50,330 bases of DNA from Betaproteobacteria bacterium (GTDB lineage Bacteria; Pseudomonadota; Gammaproteobacteria; Burkholderiales; Burkholderiaceae_C). Below, one piece after another: positions 38,857 through 48,273 of this stretch. The stretch lies in the NCBI GenBank assembly GCA_009921265.1, contig RFYV01000017.1, positions 1 through 50,330 on the forward strand, given 5' to 3'. Both the position numbers and the translations under genes were made by a program. The notes under the pieces were generated by a model that searched no databases, was not told where the DNA came from, and saw only the letters and a program-made list of their open reading frames with translations. The first letter of the stretch is position 1; each line of letters opens with the position of its first letter.

Positions 38857-39597
38857 ATGCTCCTTATACCTGCGATTGATTTAAAAGATGGCCATTGCGT
38901 GCGCCTTGTTCAAGGCGACATGAAGCAAGCCACCACCTTCAGCGAAAACCCAACCGACATGGCCATGCAATGGGTCAATCAGGGGGCTAGACGTTTGCAT
39001 TTGGTCGATCTAAATGGCGCTTTTGCGGGCAAACCGCAAAATTTTTCTGCCATCAAAAAAATTATTGCGTCTGTTGGCGACGATGTGCCTATTCAATTGG
39101 GCGGTGGTATTCGTGATCTCGATACCATCGAAAAATACATCGATAACGGCATTCGATACATCATCATTGGAACGGCCGCCGTCAAAAATCCTGGCTTTCT
39201 CAAAGAAGCGTGTAGCGCTTTTGGTGGACACATCATTGTGGGTCTTGACGCCAAAGACGGCAAAGTGGCCACCGACGGATGGAGCAAACTCACGGGTCAT
39301 GAAGTGGTCGATCTTGGTAAAAAATTCGAAGGCTACGGAGTGGAGTCCATTATTTATACCGACATTGGGCGTGATGGCATGCTGAGTGGCATCAACATCG
39401 AAGCTACCGTCAAATTAGCGCAAGCACTTCATATTCCTGTCATTGCATCTGGCGGTTTGTCTGGTATTGAAGACATCAAAAAACTATGCGCAATCGAAGA
39501 CGAGGGCATTGAAGGTGTTATTTGCGGGCGCGCTATTTATTCGGGCGATCTCGATTTTGAAAAGGCACAAGAACTCGCCGACGAGATCGGCAACTAG
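38857..39597 (+). CDS. hisA: ProFAR isomerase
   Basis: HisA isomerises the aminoaldose ProFAR to its ketose. The 246-residue (beta-alpha)8 barrel begins [20 protein letters not shown], with the catalytic Asp in that stretch, [17 protein letters not shown], the second catalytic Asp in [13 protein letters not shown], and [12 protein letters not shown] 44-base gap separates it from hisH, the longest within the his run. hisF starts 1 base after its stop codon. Confidence 0.96.
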   Translation: MLLIPAIDLKDGHCVRLVQGDMKQATTFSENPTDMAMQWVNQGARRLHLVDLNGAFAGKPQNFSAIKKIIASVGDDVPIQLGGGIRDLDTIEKYIDNGIRYIIIGTAAVKNPGFLKEACSAFGGHIIVGLDAKDGKVATDGWSKLTGHEVVDLGKKFEGYGVESIIYTDIGRDGMLSGINIEATVKLAQALHIPVIASGGLSGIEDIKKLCAIEDEGIEGVICGRAIYSGDLDFEKAQELADEIGN

Positions 39598-39598
39598 C

Positions 39599-40399
39599 AT
39601 GCTGGCCAAACGCATCATTCCCTGCCTGGACGTCACAGGTGGGCGAGTTGTCAAAGGGGTTAATTTTTTACAACTTCGCGATGCAGGCGACCCGGTTGAA
39701 ATTGCCGCACGTTACAACGAACAAGGCGCGGACGAACTGACATTTTTAGATATCACCGCCACGTCGGATCATCGCGATCTTATTTTGCACATCATAGAAG
39801 CGGTTGCTTCTCAAGTTTTTATTCCACTCACCGTGGGTGGCGGTGTGCGAACGATACAAGACGTGCGTCGATTACTTAATGCTGGTGCAGATAAAACCAG
39901 TTTCAACTCAGCCGCCATTGCCAATCCACAAGTTATTCAAGAGGCCTCATCCAAATACGGCGCCCAATGCATCGTGGTGGCCATTGACGCCAAACGCAGA
40001 ACTCCACAAGATGAACAACGCTTCGATGACCAAGGTCAATCCATTGGTGCAGGCTGGGACGTTTACAGCCATGGCGGGCGCAAAAACGTGGGGCTTGACG
40101 CGGTGGCTTGGGCCAAAAAAATGGCCGACCTCGGTGCTGGAGAAATTTTGCTCACCAGCATGGACAGAGACGGCACCAAAGCAGGTTTTGATTTAGAACT
40201 CACTCGAGCCGTCAGCGACGCAGTCCCCGTTCCTGTGATCGCATCAGGTGGAGTGGGCACACTCGATCATTTGGCCGATGGAATACAAGTAGGTGGCGCA
40301 GATGCAGTGTTGGCGGCCAGTATTTTTCATTATGGTGAATTCACTATTGAACAAGCCAAGCAACACATGCGTTCTCGCTCTATTCCTGTTCGCTACTAA
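39599..40399 (+). CDS. hisF: Imidazole glycerol phosphate synthase, cyclase subunit
   Basis: HisF forms imidazole glycerol phosphate and AICAR using ammonia from HisH. The 266-residue barrel starts [20 protein letters not shown], with catalytic Asp11; the second catalytic Asp is in [15 protein letters not shown]. The frame is open 52 codons upstream into hisA, but the ATG at 39599 gives the canonical N-terminus. hisI follows after 2 bases. Confidence 0.96.
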   Translation: MLAKRIIPCLDVTGGRVVKGVNFLQLRDAGDPVEIAARYNEQGADELTFLDITATSDHRDLILHIIEAVASQVFIPLTVGGGVRTIQDVRRLLNAGADKTSFNSAAIANPQVIQEASSKYGAQCIVVAIDAKRRTPQDEQRFDDQGQSIGAGWDVYSHGGRKNVGLDAVAWAKKMADLGAGEILLTSMDRDGTKAGFDLELTRAVSDAVPVPVIASGGVGTLDHLADGIQVGGADAVLAASIFHYGEFTIEQAKQHMRSRSIPVRY

Positions 40400-40401
40400 A
40401 A

Positions 40402-40824
40402 ATGAATTCAATCAATACAACTGCAAATTGGTTAGATGTGATTCGGTGGGACGACAAAGGATTGGTTCCCGTGATTGCACAAGAGCAGTCGACCAAAGAT
40501 GTGTTGATGTTTGCTTGGATGAATCGCCAAGCGCTCGAAAAAACTGCTCAATTGGGCCGAGCCGTTTACTTCAGTCGCTCGCGAAACAAATTGTGGTTCA
40601 AAGGCGAAGAGTCGGGCCATGTTCAGCAAGTGCACGAGATTCGACTCGATTGCGATAACGATGTGATTCTTCTAATCGTGACGCAAACAGGGCACGACCC
40701 CAGTATCGCGTGTCATACGGGTAGACACAGTTGTTTTTATCAACAATGGCAAAGATCGCCCGAAGGTGGACAATGGCTGGTCACACAAGCCGTTTTACAA
40801 CACCCCAAAACCATTTATAAATAA
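40402..40824 (+). CDS. hisI: Phosphoribosyl-AMP cyclohydrolase
   Basis: A 140-residue monofunctional HisI that opens the adenine ring of phosphoribosyl-AMP, a zinc enzyme. Motifs: [34 protein letters not shown], and the metal site in [14 protein letters not shown] with later cysteines in [13 protein letters not shown]. In many bacteria hisI and hisE are fused; here they are separate and adjacent. Confidence 0.95.
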   Translation: MNSINTTANWLDVIRWDDKGLVPVIAQEQSTKDVLMFAWMNRQALEKTAQLGRAVYFSRSRNKLWFKGEESGHVQQVHEIRLDCDNDVILLIVTQTGHDPSIACHTGRHSCFYQQWQRSPEGGQWLVTQAVLQHPKTIYK

Positions 40825-40830
40825 TTGATC

Positions 40831-41199
40831 ATGAGTACAACAGACGATCTCAACCGACTTGCGCTTGTCATTGAACAGCGCAAGCCCAGCAATGGCGGCA
40901 ATCCCGAAACCAGTTATGTGGCGCGTTTGTTGCAAAAAGGCCCCGATGCTTTTTTAAAAAAAATTGGTGAAGAAGCCACAGAAACTGTGATGGCTGCGAA
41001 AGATTTACAAACAGGTGGCGATCCGCAAAAATTAATTGGAGAAGTCGCCGATTTGTGGTTTCACACCATGATTGCATTGGCGCATTACGGGGCGGGCCCT
41101 CAACAAGTGATCGATGAATTAGTTCGTCGTGAAGGGTTGAGTGGTCTCGACGAAAAGGCATTGCGCAAAGTTCAACATCGCGAATCACAGGGTGAGTGA
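40831..41199 (+). CDS. hisE: Phosphoribosyl-ATP pyrophosphatase
   Basis: HisE hydrolyses phosphoribosyl-ATP in the second step of the pathway. The 122-residue product has the MazG-like motif [15 protein letters not shown] and a following [17 protein letters not shown], with the acidic metal ligands in place. The ATG at 40831 is chosen over an upstream TTG. It ends the his set and overlaps the region of the HIT gene start. Confidence 0.94.
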   Translation: MSTTDDLNRLALVIEQRKPSNGGNPETSYVARLLQKGPDAFLKKIGEEATETVMAAKDLQTGGDPQKLIGEVADLWFHTMIALAHYGAGPQQVIDELVRREGLSGLDEKALRKVQHRESQGE

Positions 41200-41201
41200 A
41201 G

Positions 41202-41561
41202 ATGAGTCAAGATTCCAATTGCATTTTTTGCAAAATCATAGCTGGTCAAATTCCGTCTCGCAAAGTTTATGAAGACGAAGAAATTTACGCATTTCATGAC
41301 ATCAACCCATGGGCCCCGATTCATTTTTTGGTCATAACCAAAATTCATATTCCCAGCTTGGCACATATGGAGCCTGAGCATCAGGCTATGATGGGGCGAC
41401 TGATCCAGCGCATTCCCCAATTGGCTAAACAAGAGGGATGCAACCTTTACCCCGAAGGGGGCTTTAGAGTGGTAACCAACACGGGGAAAGAGGGCGGCCA
41501 AGAGGTGCATCACCTGCATTTTCATGTGATGGGAGGTCCTCGCCCTTGGTTGCGTGGTTGA
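41202..41561 (+). CDS. HIT-family nucleotide hydrolase/transferase
   Basis: A 119-residue histidine-triad protein (HinT-like), which hydrolyses purine nucleotide phosphoramidates. The N-terminal CIFCKIIAGQIPSRKVYED pattern and the triad HHLHFHV (His104, His106, His108) are intact. An alternative GTG start at 41196 would add two residues. A gene of this type between hisE and tatA is usual in betaproteobacteria. Confidence 0.93.
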   Translation: MSQDSNCIFCKIIAGQIPSRKVYEDEEIYAFHDINPWAPIHFLVITKIHIPSLAHMEPEHQAMMGRLIQRIPQLAKQEGCNLYPEGGFRVVTNTGKEGGQEVHHLHFHVMGGPRPWLRG

Positions 41562-41575
41562 AAGAGATACCATCA

Positions 41576-41613
41576 CCCCTATATTCAAACATTGGAGGGG
41601 ATAGAATTTCCCC
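41576..41613 (+). promoter_or_regulatory. Two mutually exclusive hairpins before tatA
   Basis: CCCCT (41576-41580) can pair with AGGGG (41596-41600). The same GGGG plus A (41597-41601) can instead pair with TCCCC (41609-41613). Only one can form at a time. The tatA ribosome binding site (TTTAGGAG) lies just downstream. There is no T run, so this is not an intrinsic terminator. Any control role is speculation. Confidence 0.25.
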
Positions 41614-41631
41614 ATTCTTTAGGAGTCATTC

Positions 41632-41883
41632 ATGGGTTCATTTTCAATTTGGCACTGGCTGATTGTGCTGGTGATTGTTATTTTGGTATTCGGTACCAAA
41701 AAACTCAAAAACATTGGTTCAGATTTGGGCGGAGCTGTTAAAGGCTTCAAAGACGGCATGAAGGATGGCTCCACACCACCTGACGCGTCAGGTACTACAC
41801 CACCCTCTGCGCCGCCCACACAGGTAAGCGCCACAACATCAGACAAAACCACTATTGATGTTGAAGCCAAACAAAAGCATTGA
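41632..41883 (+). CDS. tatA: Twin-arginine translocase subunit TatA
   Basis: TatA forms the pore-like assembly of the Tat export system for folded proteins. The 83-residue product has one short N-terminal membrane helix (about 5-21), the [20 protein letters not shown] hinge and amphipathic helix split at residue 30, and a proline- and threonine-rich tail. AGGAG precedes the ATG by 7 bases. Likely clients in this window are MsrP and PetA. Confidence 0.95.
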   Translation: MGSFSIWHWLIVLVIVILVFGTKKLKNIGSDLGGAVKGFKDGMKDGSTPPDASGTTPPSAPPTQVSATTSDKTTIDVEAKQKH

Positions 41884-41892
41884 ACGGACTTA

Positions 41893-42375
41893 ATGATTGA
41901 TCTTGGTATCTCCAAAATTGCGCTCATTGGCGCGGTGGCCTTGATCGTCATTGGCCCCGAAAAATTGCCACGCGTGGCGCGAACCATTGGCCAATTGATT
42001 GGTAAAGCGCAACGTTATGTGGCCGATGTCAAAGCCGAAGTCAATAAATCTATGGATTTAGACGAGCTCAAAAAAATGAAAGAGACGGTTGAAAATGCCG
42101 CTCGAGATGTACAACAATCGGCGCAAACCACGGCATCTGATTTTGAAAAAAGCTGGTCAGAAACTACGGCCAGTCTCGAAAATTCAGAGCCAGCCCAAAA
42201 ATGGGAGCCCCCCCCTCCCGAATACCGACACCCTGAGAAAAAATGGCGACTCAAAAAATCCGTCACCCCTCAGTGGTACAAATCCAGACAAGGTGTGCGC
42301 ACCAAGGCTTTATCGGGTGCCGCGCGCGTGGCGCGCTTTAGGCCACCTCCCAGAGGCATTCCGGAGCAACTCTGA
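41893..42375 (+). CDS. tatB: Twin-arginine translocase subunit TatB
   Basis: TatB binds Tat signal peptides together with TatC. The 160-residue product starts with a membrane helix ([19 protein letters not shown]), then the [17 protein letters not shown] hinge motif, a long charged helix and a basic, proline-containing tail. The longer length and the Glu-Lys-Leu-Pro hinge separate it from TatA. Confidence 0.94.
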   Translation: MIDLGISKIALIGAVALIVIGPEKLPRVARTIGQLIGKAQRYVADVKAEVNKSMDLDELKKMKETVENAARDVQQSAQTTASDFEKSWSETTASLENSEPAQKWEPPPPEYRHPEKKWRLKKSVTPQWYKSRQGVRTKALSGAARVARFRPPPRGIPEQL

Positions 42376-42380
42376 CCCTT

Positions 42381-43175
42381 ATGTCTGATACCCCACAAAC
42401 GCCGCCCGACGAACTCGCAGGCACCGAACAACCCTTTGTTCAGCACCTCATTGAATTGAGAGATCGCCTTGTCAAAGCAAGTATTGCAGTGGCAGTTGCT
42501 TGTTTGATTTTGGGTTTGTATCCAGGCCCCGCTGAGTTGTACGACATCTTGGCCGCGCCATTGGTTGCGCATTTGCCTTCAGGCACCAAATTAATCGCAA
42601 CATCAGTGATTTCTCCATTCATGGTGCCACTCAAAATTTTATTGATGGCCGCTTTTTTATTGGCCCTGCCATTTGTTTTGTATCAAGTGTGGGCATTTGT
42701 TGCACCTGGTCTTTACAGTCACGAAAAAAAATTAGTCTTTCCATTGGTAATCTCAAGCACTGTTTTGTTTATGGTGGGTGTTTGTTTTTGTTATTTTTTT
42801 GTGTTTGGTCAGGTATTCAAATTCATTCAAAGTTTTGCGCCAGCCAGTATTACGGCCGCGCCTGATATCGAAGCCTATTTGAGTTTTGTGCTCACCATGT
42901 TTTTGGCGTTTGGCTTGGCCTTTGAAGTGCCAATTGCCGTCATTGTTTTAGCGCGCATGAATATAGTGAGCATTCAAAAGCTCAAAGACTTTCGCTCTTA
43001 TTTTGTTGTGTTGGCTTTTATCATTGCGGCCATCGTCACACCACCCGATGTTGTGTCTCAGTTGGCCTTGGCTATTCCCATGTGTTTGCTTTATGAGGTG
43101 GGCATTTGGGCGGCGCAAATTTTTATCAAACACACGCAAGCACCCACTGAAGGTGCAGATGAGCAAAAGATTTAA
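42381..43175 (+). CDS. tatC: Twin-arginine translocase subunit TatC
   Basis: TatC is the membrane receptor for twin-arginine signals. The 264-residue product has six hydrophobic segments. Conserved features are PFVQHLIELRDRLVKA in the N-terminal cytoplasmic part, FPLVISSTVLFMVGVCFCYF, and FGLAFEVPIAVIVLARM in the fourth helix region with its essential Glu. It lies 5 bases after tatB. Confidence 0.95.
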   Translation: MSDTPQTPPDELAGTEQPFVQHLIELRDRLVKASIAVAVACLILGLYPGPAELYDILAAPLVAHLPSGTKLIATSVISPFMVPLKILLMAAFLLALPFVLYQVWAFVAPGLYSHEKKLVFPLVISSTVLFMVGVCFCYFFVFGQVFKFIQSFAPASITAAPDIEAYLSFVLTMFLAFGLAFEVPIAVIVLARMNIVSIQKLKDFRSYFVVLAFIIAAIVTPPDVVSQLALAIPMCLLYEVGIWAAQIFIKHTQAPTEGADEQKI

Positions 43176-43178
43176 ACC

Positions 43179-44315
43179 ATGAAGCGCTACTGGCTCTTGT
43201 TTTCTCAAGCGGTCACAGTTGTATTGGCCGTCTGGTTTGTGTTGGTCACACTCAAGCCCGATTGGGTTCAACGTGGCAGTGCATTCAGAGGTGCCAGCAT
43301 CATCGAGGCGACACCTTCGGGCGGGTCAATGGTTGTTGGAAGTTTTAGTGCTGCTGCCAAAAAAGCTGCGCCTGCTGTGGTCAGCATCAACATCAGCAGA
43401 AAGTCGCCACATAACGGATCGCAAAATGACCCTTGGTTTCGTTTTTTCAATGGTGAAGAAGACGATTCGAATCAAGCAGGTTTGGGCAGTGGTGTGATTG
43501 TGAGTGCCGATGGCATTATCCTCACCAATAACCATGTCGTCGCTGGAGCGGATGAAATCGAAGTCACACTCAACGATGGACGACACACCATGGCCAAGGT
43601 CATCGGAACCGATCCCGATACCGACTTGGCCGTTCTCAAAATCTCATTGAATCAATTGCCTGTGATCGTTTGGGGCAACTCTAATACATTGCAAGTGGGT
43701 GATCAAGTGTTAGCTATCGGCAATCCATTTGGCGTGGGTCAAACTGTGACCGGTGGCATTATTTCTGCATTGGGGCGCAACCAACTCGGCATCAACACAT
43801 TTGAAAACTTCATACAAACCGATGCGGCCATTAATCCTGGTAATTCGGGTGGCGCATTGGTCGATACACAAGGTAATTTTTTAGGCATCAATACAGCGAT
43901 ATTTTCTAAATCGGGTGGCAGCATGGGGATTGGTTTTGCCATTCCTGTCAGCACTGCAAAACAAGTGATGGAAGGTATCGTGCGCGATGGACAAGTCACA
44001 CGCGGATGGATTGGCGTGGAGCCCGCAGAACTCACGCCAGAATTGGCACAAACATTTGGTGTCAAGCAAACGCAAGGCGTGGTAGTGGCAGGTGTTTTGC
44101 AAAATGCACCCGCACACAAAGCAGGCGTTCGACCTGGTGATGTTTTATTAAAAGTCGATAACAAAGACGTTTCAACCGTGGGTGAATTGTTGTCGCGCGT
44201 CGCAGAACTCAAGCCAGGCCAAGTCACAACATTCAAGTTGCAACGTAAAGACGATACGGTTGATATCAACATCACACCTGCGCAACGCCCCAAAGTGCGG
44301 CCAAGCAAACGCTGA
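43179..44315 (+). CDS. S1C serine protease with one PDZ domain (DegS-like)
   Basis: A 378-residue trypsin-like envelope protease anchored by an N-terminal hydrophobic helix (about 5-24). The triad is His119 (TNNHVV), Asp149 (DPDTDLAV) and Ser223 (NPGNSGGALV). A single PDZ domain covers about 275-365. One PDZ plus a membrane anchor matches DegS/AlgW, which start the sigma-E stress response, more than two-PDZ DegP/DegQ. It starts 3 bases after tatC, a usual neighbour in this order. Annotated relatives are often called DegQ, so the name is left blank. Confidence 0.9.
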   Translation: MKRYWLLFSQAVTVVLAVWFVLVTLKPDWVQRGSAFRGASIIEATPSGGSMVVGSFSAAAKKAAPAVVSINISRKSPHNGSQNDPWFRFFNGEEDDSNQAGLGSGVIVSADGIILTNNHVVAGADEIEVTLNDGRHTMAKVIGTDPDTDLAVLKISLNQLPVIVWGNSNTLQVGDQVLAIGNPFGVGQTVTGGIISALGRNQLGINTFENFIQTDAAINPGNSGGALVDTQGNFLGINTAIFSKSGGSMGIGFAIPVSTAKQVMEGIVRDGQVTRGWIGVEPAELTPELAQTFGVKQTQGVVVAGVLQNAPAHKAGVRPGDVLLKVDNKDVSTVGELLSRVAELKPGQVTTFKLQRKDDTVDINITPAQRPKVRPSKR

Positions 44316-44316
44316 T

Positions 44317-45063
44317 ATGGTGGAGCGCACAACACTTATTCAAATCTGTGATGCATTGTTGCAACCGCAACGATTCAAAGATTACGGCCCCAATGGTTTG
44401 CAAGTAGAAGGAAAGTCAATCGTCCATCACATGGTGAGCGGCGTTACCGCCAGCTTGGCTTTTATACAAGCTGCGGTGGATGCAAAAGCCGACGCTATTT
44501 TTGTGCATCATGGTTTGTTTTGGCGCGGCCAAGACGGCACGCTCACCAGTTGGCTCAAACAAAGAGTGGCATTGCTGATGGCGCACAATATCAATTTATT
44601 GGCTTACCACTTGCCGCTAGACGCTCATCCGCAATTAGGTAACAACGCACAATTAGGAATGCAAATTGGTTTGCAACACGACCAAACATTTGGCGAGCAA
44701 GACTTGGGATTGATTGGAAATTTTTCTGCTTCCAATTTGCAACAACTGTGCAATCAAATTGAAAGCGCCATTGATCGATCACCATTGTGCGTCGCGGGAG
44801 ACGGGCGTGCTATTCGTCGCGTGGCATGGTGCACGGGTGGCGCACAAAGTTATTTCGAGTCCGCCATTGCTGCGGGCGCTGATGTGTTTATCACGGGTGA
44901 AATTTCTGAGCCTCAAGCGCATTTAGCCAAAGAAACAGGCGTTGCATTTTTGGCTTGCGGTCATCATGCAACCGAGCGTTATGGTGCTCCAGCAGTCGCC
45001 GCGCATGTGGCTCAGACGCTTGGCATCACGCATCAATTTATTGACATCGATAACCCTGCATAA
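44317..45063 (+). CDS. Nif3-like dinuclear metal centre protein
   Basis: A 248-residue Nif3/YbgI family protein. It has the N-terminal DYGPNGLQVEG, the metal-binding IFVHHGLFWRG and YHLPLDAHPQLGNN, and a C-terminal CGHHATERYG with further metal ligands. The family binds two metal ions and has been linked to GTP cyclohydrolase-like or DNA-related roles, without a settled function. The start at 44317 is chosen, one base after the protease stop. Confidence 0.9.
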   Translation: MVERTTLIQICDALLQPQRFKDYGPNGLQVEGKSIVHHMVSGVTASLAFIQAAVDAKADAIFVHHGLFWRGQDGTLTSWLKQRVALLMAHNINLLAYHLPLDAHPQLGNNAQLGMQIGLQHDQTFGEQDLGLIGNFSASNLQQLCNQIESAIDRSPLCVAGDGRAIRRVAWCTGGAQSYFESAIAAGADVFITGEISEPQAHLAKETGVAFLACGHHATERYGAPAVAAHVAQTLGITHQFIDIDNPA

Positions 45064-45066
45064 ATA

Positions 45067-46110
45067 ATGGCAACTCATTCAATGCTTCCATGGGCCATCA
45101 CCATCGGTGACCCCGCAGGCATTGGGCCAGAAATTATTATTCAATCGTTTGCACAACAAAGAATCGGCACCAATTGTTTTGTCGTTGGTGATGTAGATAC
45201 CATGCATCGTGCCTTGCAATGGATCAATCAAGCGCAGTTAACAGCTTTAAAAATAGAAACAATTTCACATCCAGAGCAAGCCATGGAGCACCCCGCAGAT
45301 GTGATACCTGTACTGCAAGCAACAACCGTCAAAGGCTTGGCAACGCCAGGGCAAATCAGTGCTCAAACAGGACAAGTGGCTTACGACAGTTTGATGTGGG
45401 CCACGCAAGCGGCATTGTCAAAACAAATATTGGGAATGGTAACCGCCCCATTGCACAAACAAGCCCTGTCGATGGCGGGCGTTCAATTGCTGGGCCACAC
45501 CGAAATATTGCAACAACAAACAGCAATATTTAAAGGTGTTGATATCGCTCAAGTGCCTGTTCGAATGATGCTTGCCAATGAATCGTTGCGAACTGTGTTG
45601 GTGAGCATTCATGTGTCTATGCGAGATGCGCTCGATGCGGTAACCCTGCAACAAGTGTTGCAAACGATTGAGATCACACACCACGACTTGCAAAAAATAT
45701 TGAATCAAAAACCTCGTATTGCGGTTGCGGGTCTCAACCCGCATGCGGGCGAAGGTGGCTTAATGGGGCGTGAAGAAATAGACATCATTGCACCAGCGAT
45801 TGAGCAGGCCAGGCAAAAAAATATTGATGTGTATGGACCTATTTCTCCCGATACGGTTTTTATGCGCGCCAGGCACACATCACAAAAAAAAGGTGAATTT
45901 GATGTGGTTATTGCCATGTACCACGACCAAGGTCTCATCCCCGTCAAATATTTAGGACTGGATGAGGGGGTCAACATCACCTTGGGTCTGCCATTTGTAA
46001 GAACCAGTCCCGACCATGGCACCGCTTTGGATTTGGCTGGAAAAGCGAAGGCTCAGGCTCAAAGTATGGTGGCCGCCATCCAAATGGCCAAACTTCTCGC
46101 TCATCCATAA
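45067..46110 (+). CDS. pdxA: 4-hydroxythreonine-4-phosphate dehydrogenase
   Basis: PdxA oxidises 4-phosphohydroxy-threonine in vitamin B6 synthesis. The 347-residue product has the N-terminal TIGDPAGIGPEI, VTAPLHKQAL, the metal-ligand LLGHTEIL, NPHAGEGGLMGREE, and MYHDQGLIPVKYLG followed by FVRTSPDHGTALDLAG. All are typical. It starts 3 bases after the nif3-like gene. pdxA is more often found beside surA and ksgA, so its place between nif3 and petA is unusual. A PdxA2-type paralogue acting on another substrate cannot be ruled out. Confidence 0.9.
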   Translation: MATHSMLPWAITIGDPAGIGPEIIIQSFAQQRIGTNCFVVGDVDTMHRALQWINQAQLTALKIETISHPEQAMEHPADVIPVLQATTVKGLATPGQISAQTGQVAYDSLMWATQAALSKQILGMVTAPLHKQALSMAGVQLLGHTEILQQQTAIFKGVDIAQVPVRMMLANESLRTVLVSIHVSMRDALDAVTLQQVLQTIEITHHDLQKILNQKPRIAVAGLNPHAGEGGLMGREEIDIIAPAIEQARQKNIDVYGPISPDTVFMRARHTSQKKGEFDVVIAMYHDQGLIPVKYLGLDEGVNITLGLPFVRTSPDHGTALDLAGKAKAQAQSMVAAIQMAKLLAHP

Positions 46111-46240
46111 ATAATCTCATATTTCATCAGGCTTACTTCTTGGCTTGAATCAGGTCGCCAAGGGGGTAGAAATTCATACCTTTGCTCCTATACAATATCG
46201 GGTTGACCCTATATCAGAGACGATCATCAAGGATCTCATA

Positions 46241-46840
46241 ATGAGTGACAGCCCAGCAGATAACAGTAAACGCACATGGATGATTGCATCCGGTTGTGCA
46301 GGCGCAATTGGTGGCGTCGCCGTTGCCGTCCCCTTTGTCAGCACATTTCAGCCTTCCGAGCGCGCCAAAGCCGCTGGAGCCGCTGTTGAAGTTGACATCT
46401 CTGCTCTCAAACCCGGCGAAAAACTAACTGTTGAGTGGCGTGGCAAACCCGTTTGGATTGTCAAACGCACGCCCGAGCAACTCGAGTCCCTCAAAAAGAC
46501 CGAGGCTCAGCTTGCCGACCCCCAATCTCAGCGTAAGCCGTCCGAGCTCACACCTGAATACGCTCGCAATCAACCGCGTTCCATCAAGCCAGAAATTTTT
46601 GTCGGCGTTGGCATTTGCTCGCATTTGGGTTGCTCACCCTCTGACAAATTTCAAACGGGTGCCCAACCTTCGTTGCCAGACGACTGGAACGGTGGATTTT
46701 TATGCCCATGTCACGGATCAACTTTTGATATGGCAGGACGCGTTTACAAAAACAAACCAGCGCCCGACAACCTCGAGGTTCCTCCCCACATGTACTTGTC
46801 CGACACAAAGTTGTTGATCGGCGAAGATAAAAAGGCCTGA
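46241..46840 (+). CDS. petA: Ubiquinol-cytochrome c reductase, Rieske iron-sulfur subunit
   Basis: PetA carries the high-potential 2Fe-2S cluster of the cytochrome bc1 complex. The 199-residue product has cluster ligands Cys126 and His128 (CSHLGC) and Cys155 and His158 (CPCHGS), with the disulfide cysteines Cys131 and Cys157. A hydrophobic N-terminal helix (about 13-35) acts as signal and anchor. It is preceded by SKRTW, so the usual twin arginine is Lys-Arg. The frame opens 32 codons earlier, but that segment matches nothing in the family. Confidence 0.95.
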   Translation: MSDSPADNSKRTWMIASGCAGAIGGVAVAVPFVSTFQPSERAKAAGAAVEVDISALKPGEKLTVEWRGKPVWIVKRTPEQLESLKKTEAQLADPQSQRKPSELTPEYARNQPRSIKPEIFVGVGICSHLGCSPSDKFQTGAQPSLPDDWNGGFLCPCHGSTFDMAGRVYKNKPAPDNLEVPPHMYLSDTKLLIGEDKKA

Positions 46841-46851
46841 TAGGAAACACC

Positions 46852-48252
46852 ATGGCTGAATTCAAAGAAACATCTCCCAACGCTCCTATTGCAGAAAAAC
46901 TTCTCAATTGGGTGGACAACCGTTTTCCCTTGTCCAAAATGTACAAAGAGCATCTCTCCGAGTACTACGCTCCCAAAAATTTCAATTTCTGGTACTTCTT
47001 TGGCGCATTGGCCTTGTTGGTATTGGTCATTCAAATCGTCACGGGTATTTTTCTCACCATGCATTACAAGCCTGATGCGGCATTGGCATTTGCATCGGTT
47101 GAATACATCATGCGAGATGTGCCATGGGGTTGGCTCATTCGATACATGCATTCCACAGGCGCTTCTGCGTTCTTTATCGTGGTTTATTTGCATATGTTCC
47201 GCGGTCTCATTTATGGCTCGTATCGCAAACCACGCGAACTCGTTTGGGTATTTGGTTGCGCCATTTTCTTGTGTTTAATGGCTGAAGCTTTTATGGGCTA
47301 TTTGTTGCCATGGGGACAAATGTCTTATTGGGGCGCACAAGTAATCGTCAATTTATTTGCGGCGATTCCCTTTGTTGGTCCCGACTTGGCATTGTTAATT
47401 CGCGGTGATTATGTTGTGAGCGATGCAACCCTCAATCGATTCTTTAGCTTTCATGTGATTGCAGTTCCTTTGGTTCTCTTGGGCTTGGTTGTTGCACATA
47501 TCATTGCATTACATGAAGTCGGTTCTAACAACCCCGATGGCGTTGAAATTAAAGCCAACAAAAACGCACAAGGCCTTCCAGTAGATGGCATTCCGTTTCA
47601 TCCTTATTACACGGTTCATGACATCTTGGGTGTGAGTGGATTCTTGTTGATCTTTACAGCCATTATTTTCTTTGCGCCTGAATTTGGCGGATACTTTTTG
47701 GAATACAACAACTTTATTCCTGCTGATCCGCTCAAAACACCTGCGCATATCGCACCTGTTTGGTATTTCACGCCTTATTACTCCATGCTCAGAGCCATCA
47801 CGAGTGAAATGATGTACGCACTCATCTTGTGTGTTTTGGGCGGGGCTTATTTAGCATTCACACGTATTGCAATGCCAACAATTTTAAAAGGCGCTGTGGC
47901 GGGCGGTGCAGTGGTCTTGGCTGTGTTGATGCAAGTCATTGACGCCAAATTTTGGGGCGTGGTTGTCATGGGTGGCGCTGTTGTTATTCTTTTCTTCTTG
48001 CCATGGCTTGATTACTGCGAAGTTAAATCTATTCGTTATCGTCCCGATTGGCACAAATATTTGTATGGCATTTTTGTCATCAATTTTGTGATTTTGGCTT
48101 ACTTGGGTGTTCAACCACCATCTGCTATCGGTGAGCGTGTATCACAAGTCGGTACGTTCTTTTATTTCGGATTCTTCTTGTTGATGCCTTGGTGGAGTCG
48201 TATGGGTCAAACCAAGCCAGTTCCCGATCGCGTTACTTTTGCCGCCCACTGA
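46852..48252 (+). CDS. petB: Ubiquinol-cytochrome c reductase, cytochrome b
   Basis: The 466-residue dihaem membrane core of the bc1 complex, which oxidises ubiquinol and reduces ubiquinone. It has about eight to nine membrane helices. Visible motifs: RYMHSTGASAFFIVVYLHMFRG and the haem histidines in FFSFHVIAVPLVLLGLVVAHIIALHE, GYLLPWGQMSYWGAQV around the quinol site, and DPLKTPAHIAPVWYF where PPxW is replaced by AHIAPVW context. It lies 11 bases after petA. Confidence 0.95.
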   Translation: MAEFKETSPNAPIAEKLLNWVDNRFPLSKMYKEHLSEYYAPKNFNFWYFFGALALLVLVIQIVTGIFLTMHYKPDAALAFASVEYIMRDVPWGWLIRYMHSTGASAFFIVVYLHMFRGLIYGSYRKPRELVWVFGCAIFLCLMAEAFMGYLLPWGQMSYWGAQVIVNLFAAIPFVGPDLALLIRGDYVVSDATLNRFFSFHVIAVPLVLLGLVVAHIIALHEVGSNNPDGVEIKANKNAQGLPVDGIPFHPYYTVHDILGVSGFLLIFTAIIFFAPEFGGYFLEYNNFIPADPLKTPAHIAPVWYFTPYYSMLRAITSEMMYALILCVLGGAYLAFTRIAMPTILKGAVAGGAVVLAVLMQVIDAKFWGVVVMGGAVVILFFLPWLDYCEVKSIRYRPDWHKYLYGIFVINFVILAYLGVQPPSAIGERVSQVGTFFYFGFFLLMPWWSRMGQTKPVPDRVTFAAH

Positions 48253-48273
48253 TCCGACGGAGAACACAACATC

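Noticed and set aside
46139..46162. Terminator after pdxA
   Set aside because: CTTGGC (46139-46144) and GCCAAG (46157-46162) can pair, but G residues, not T, follow.
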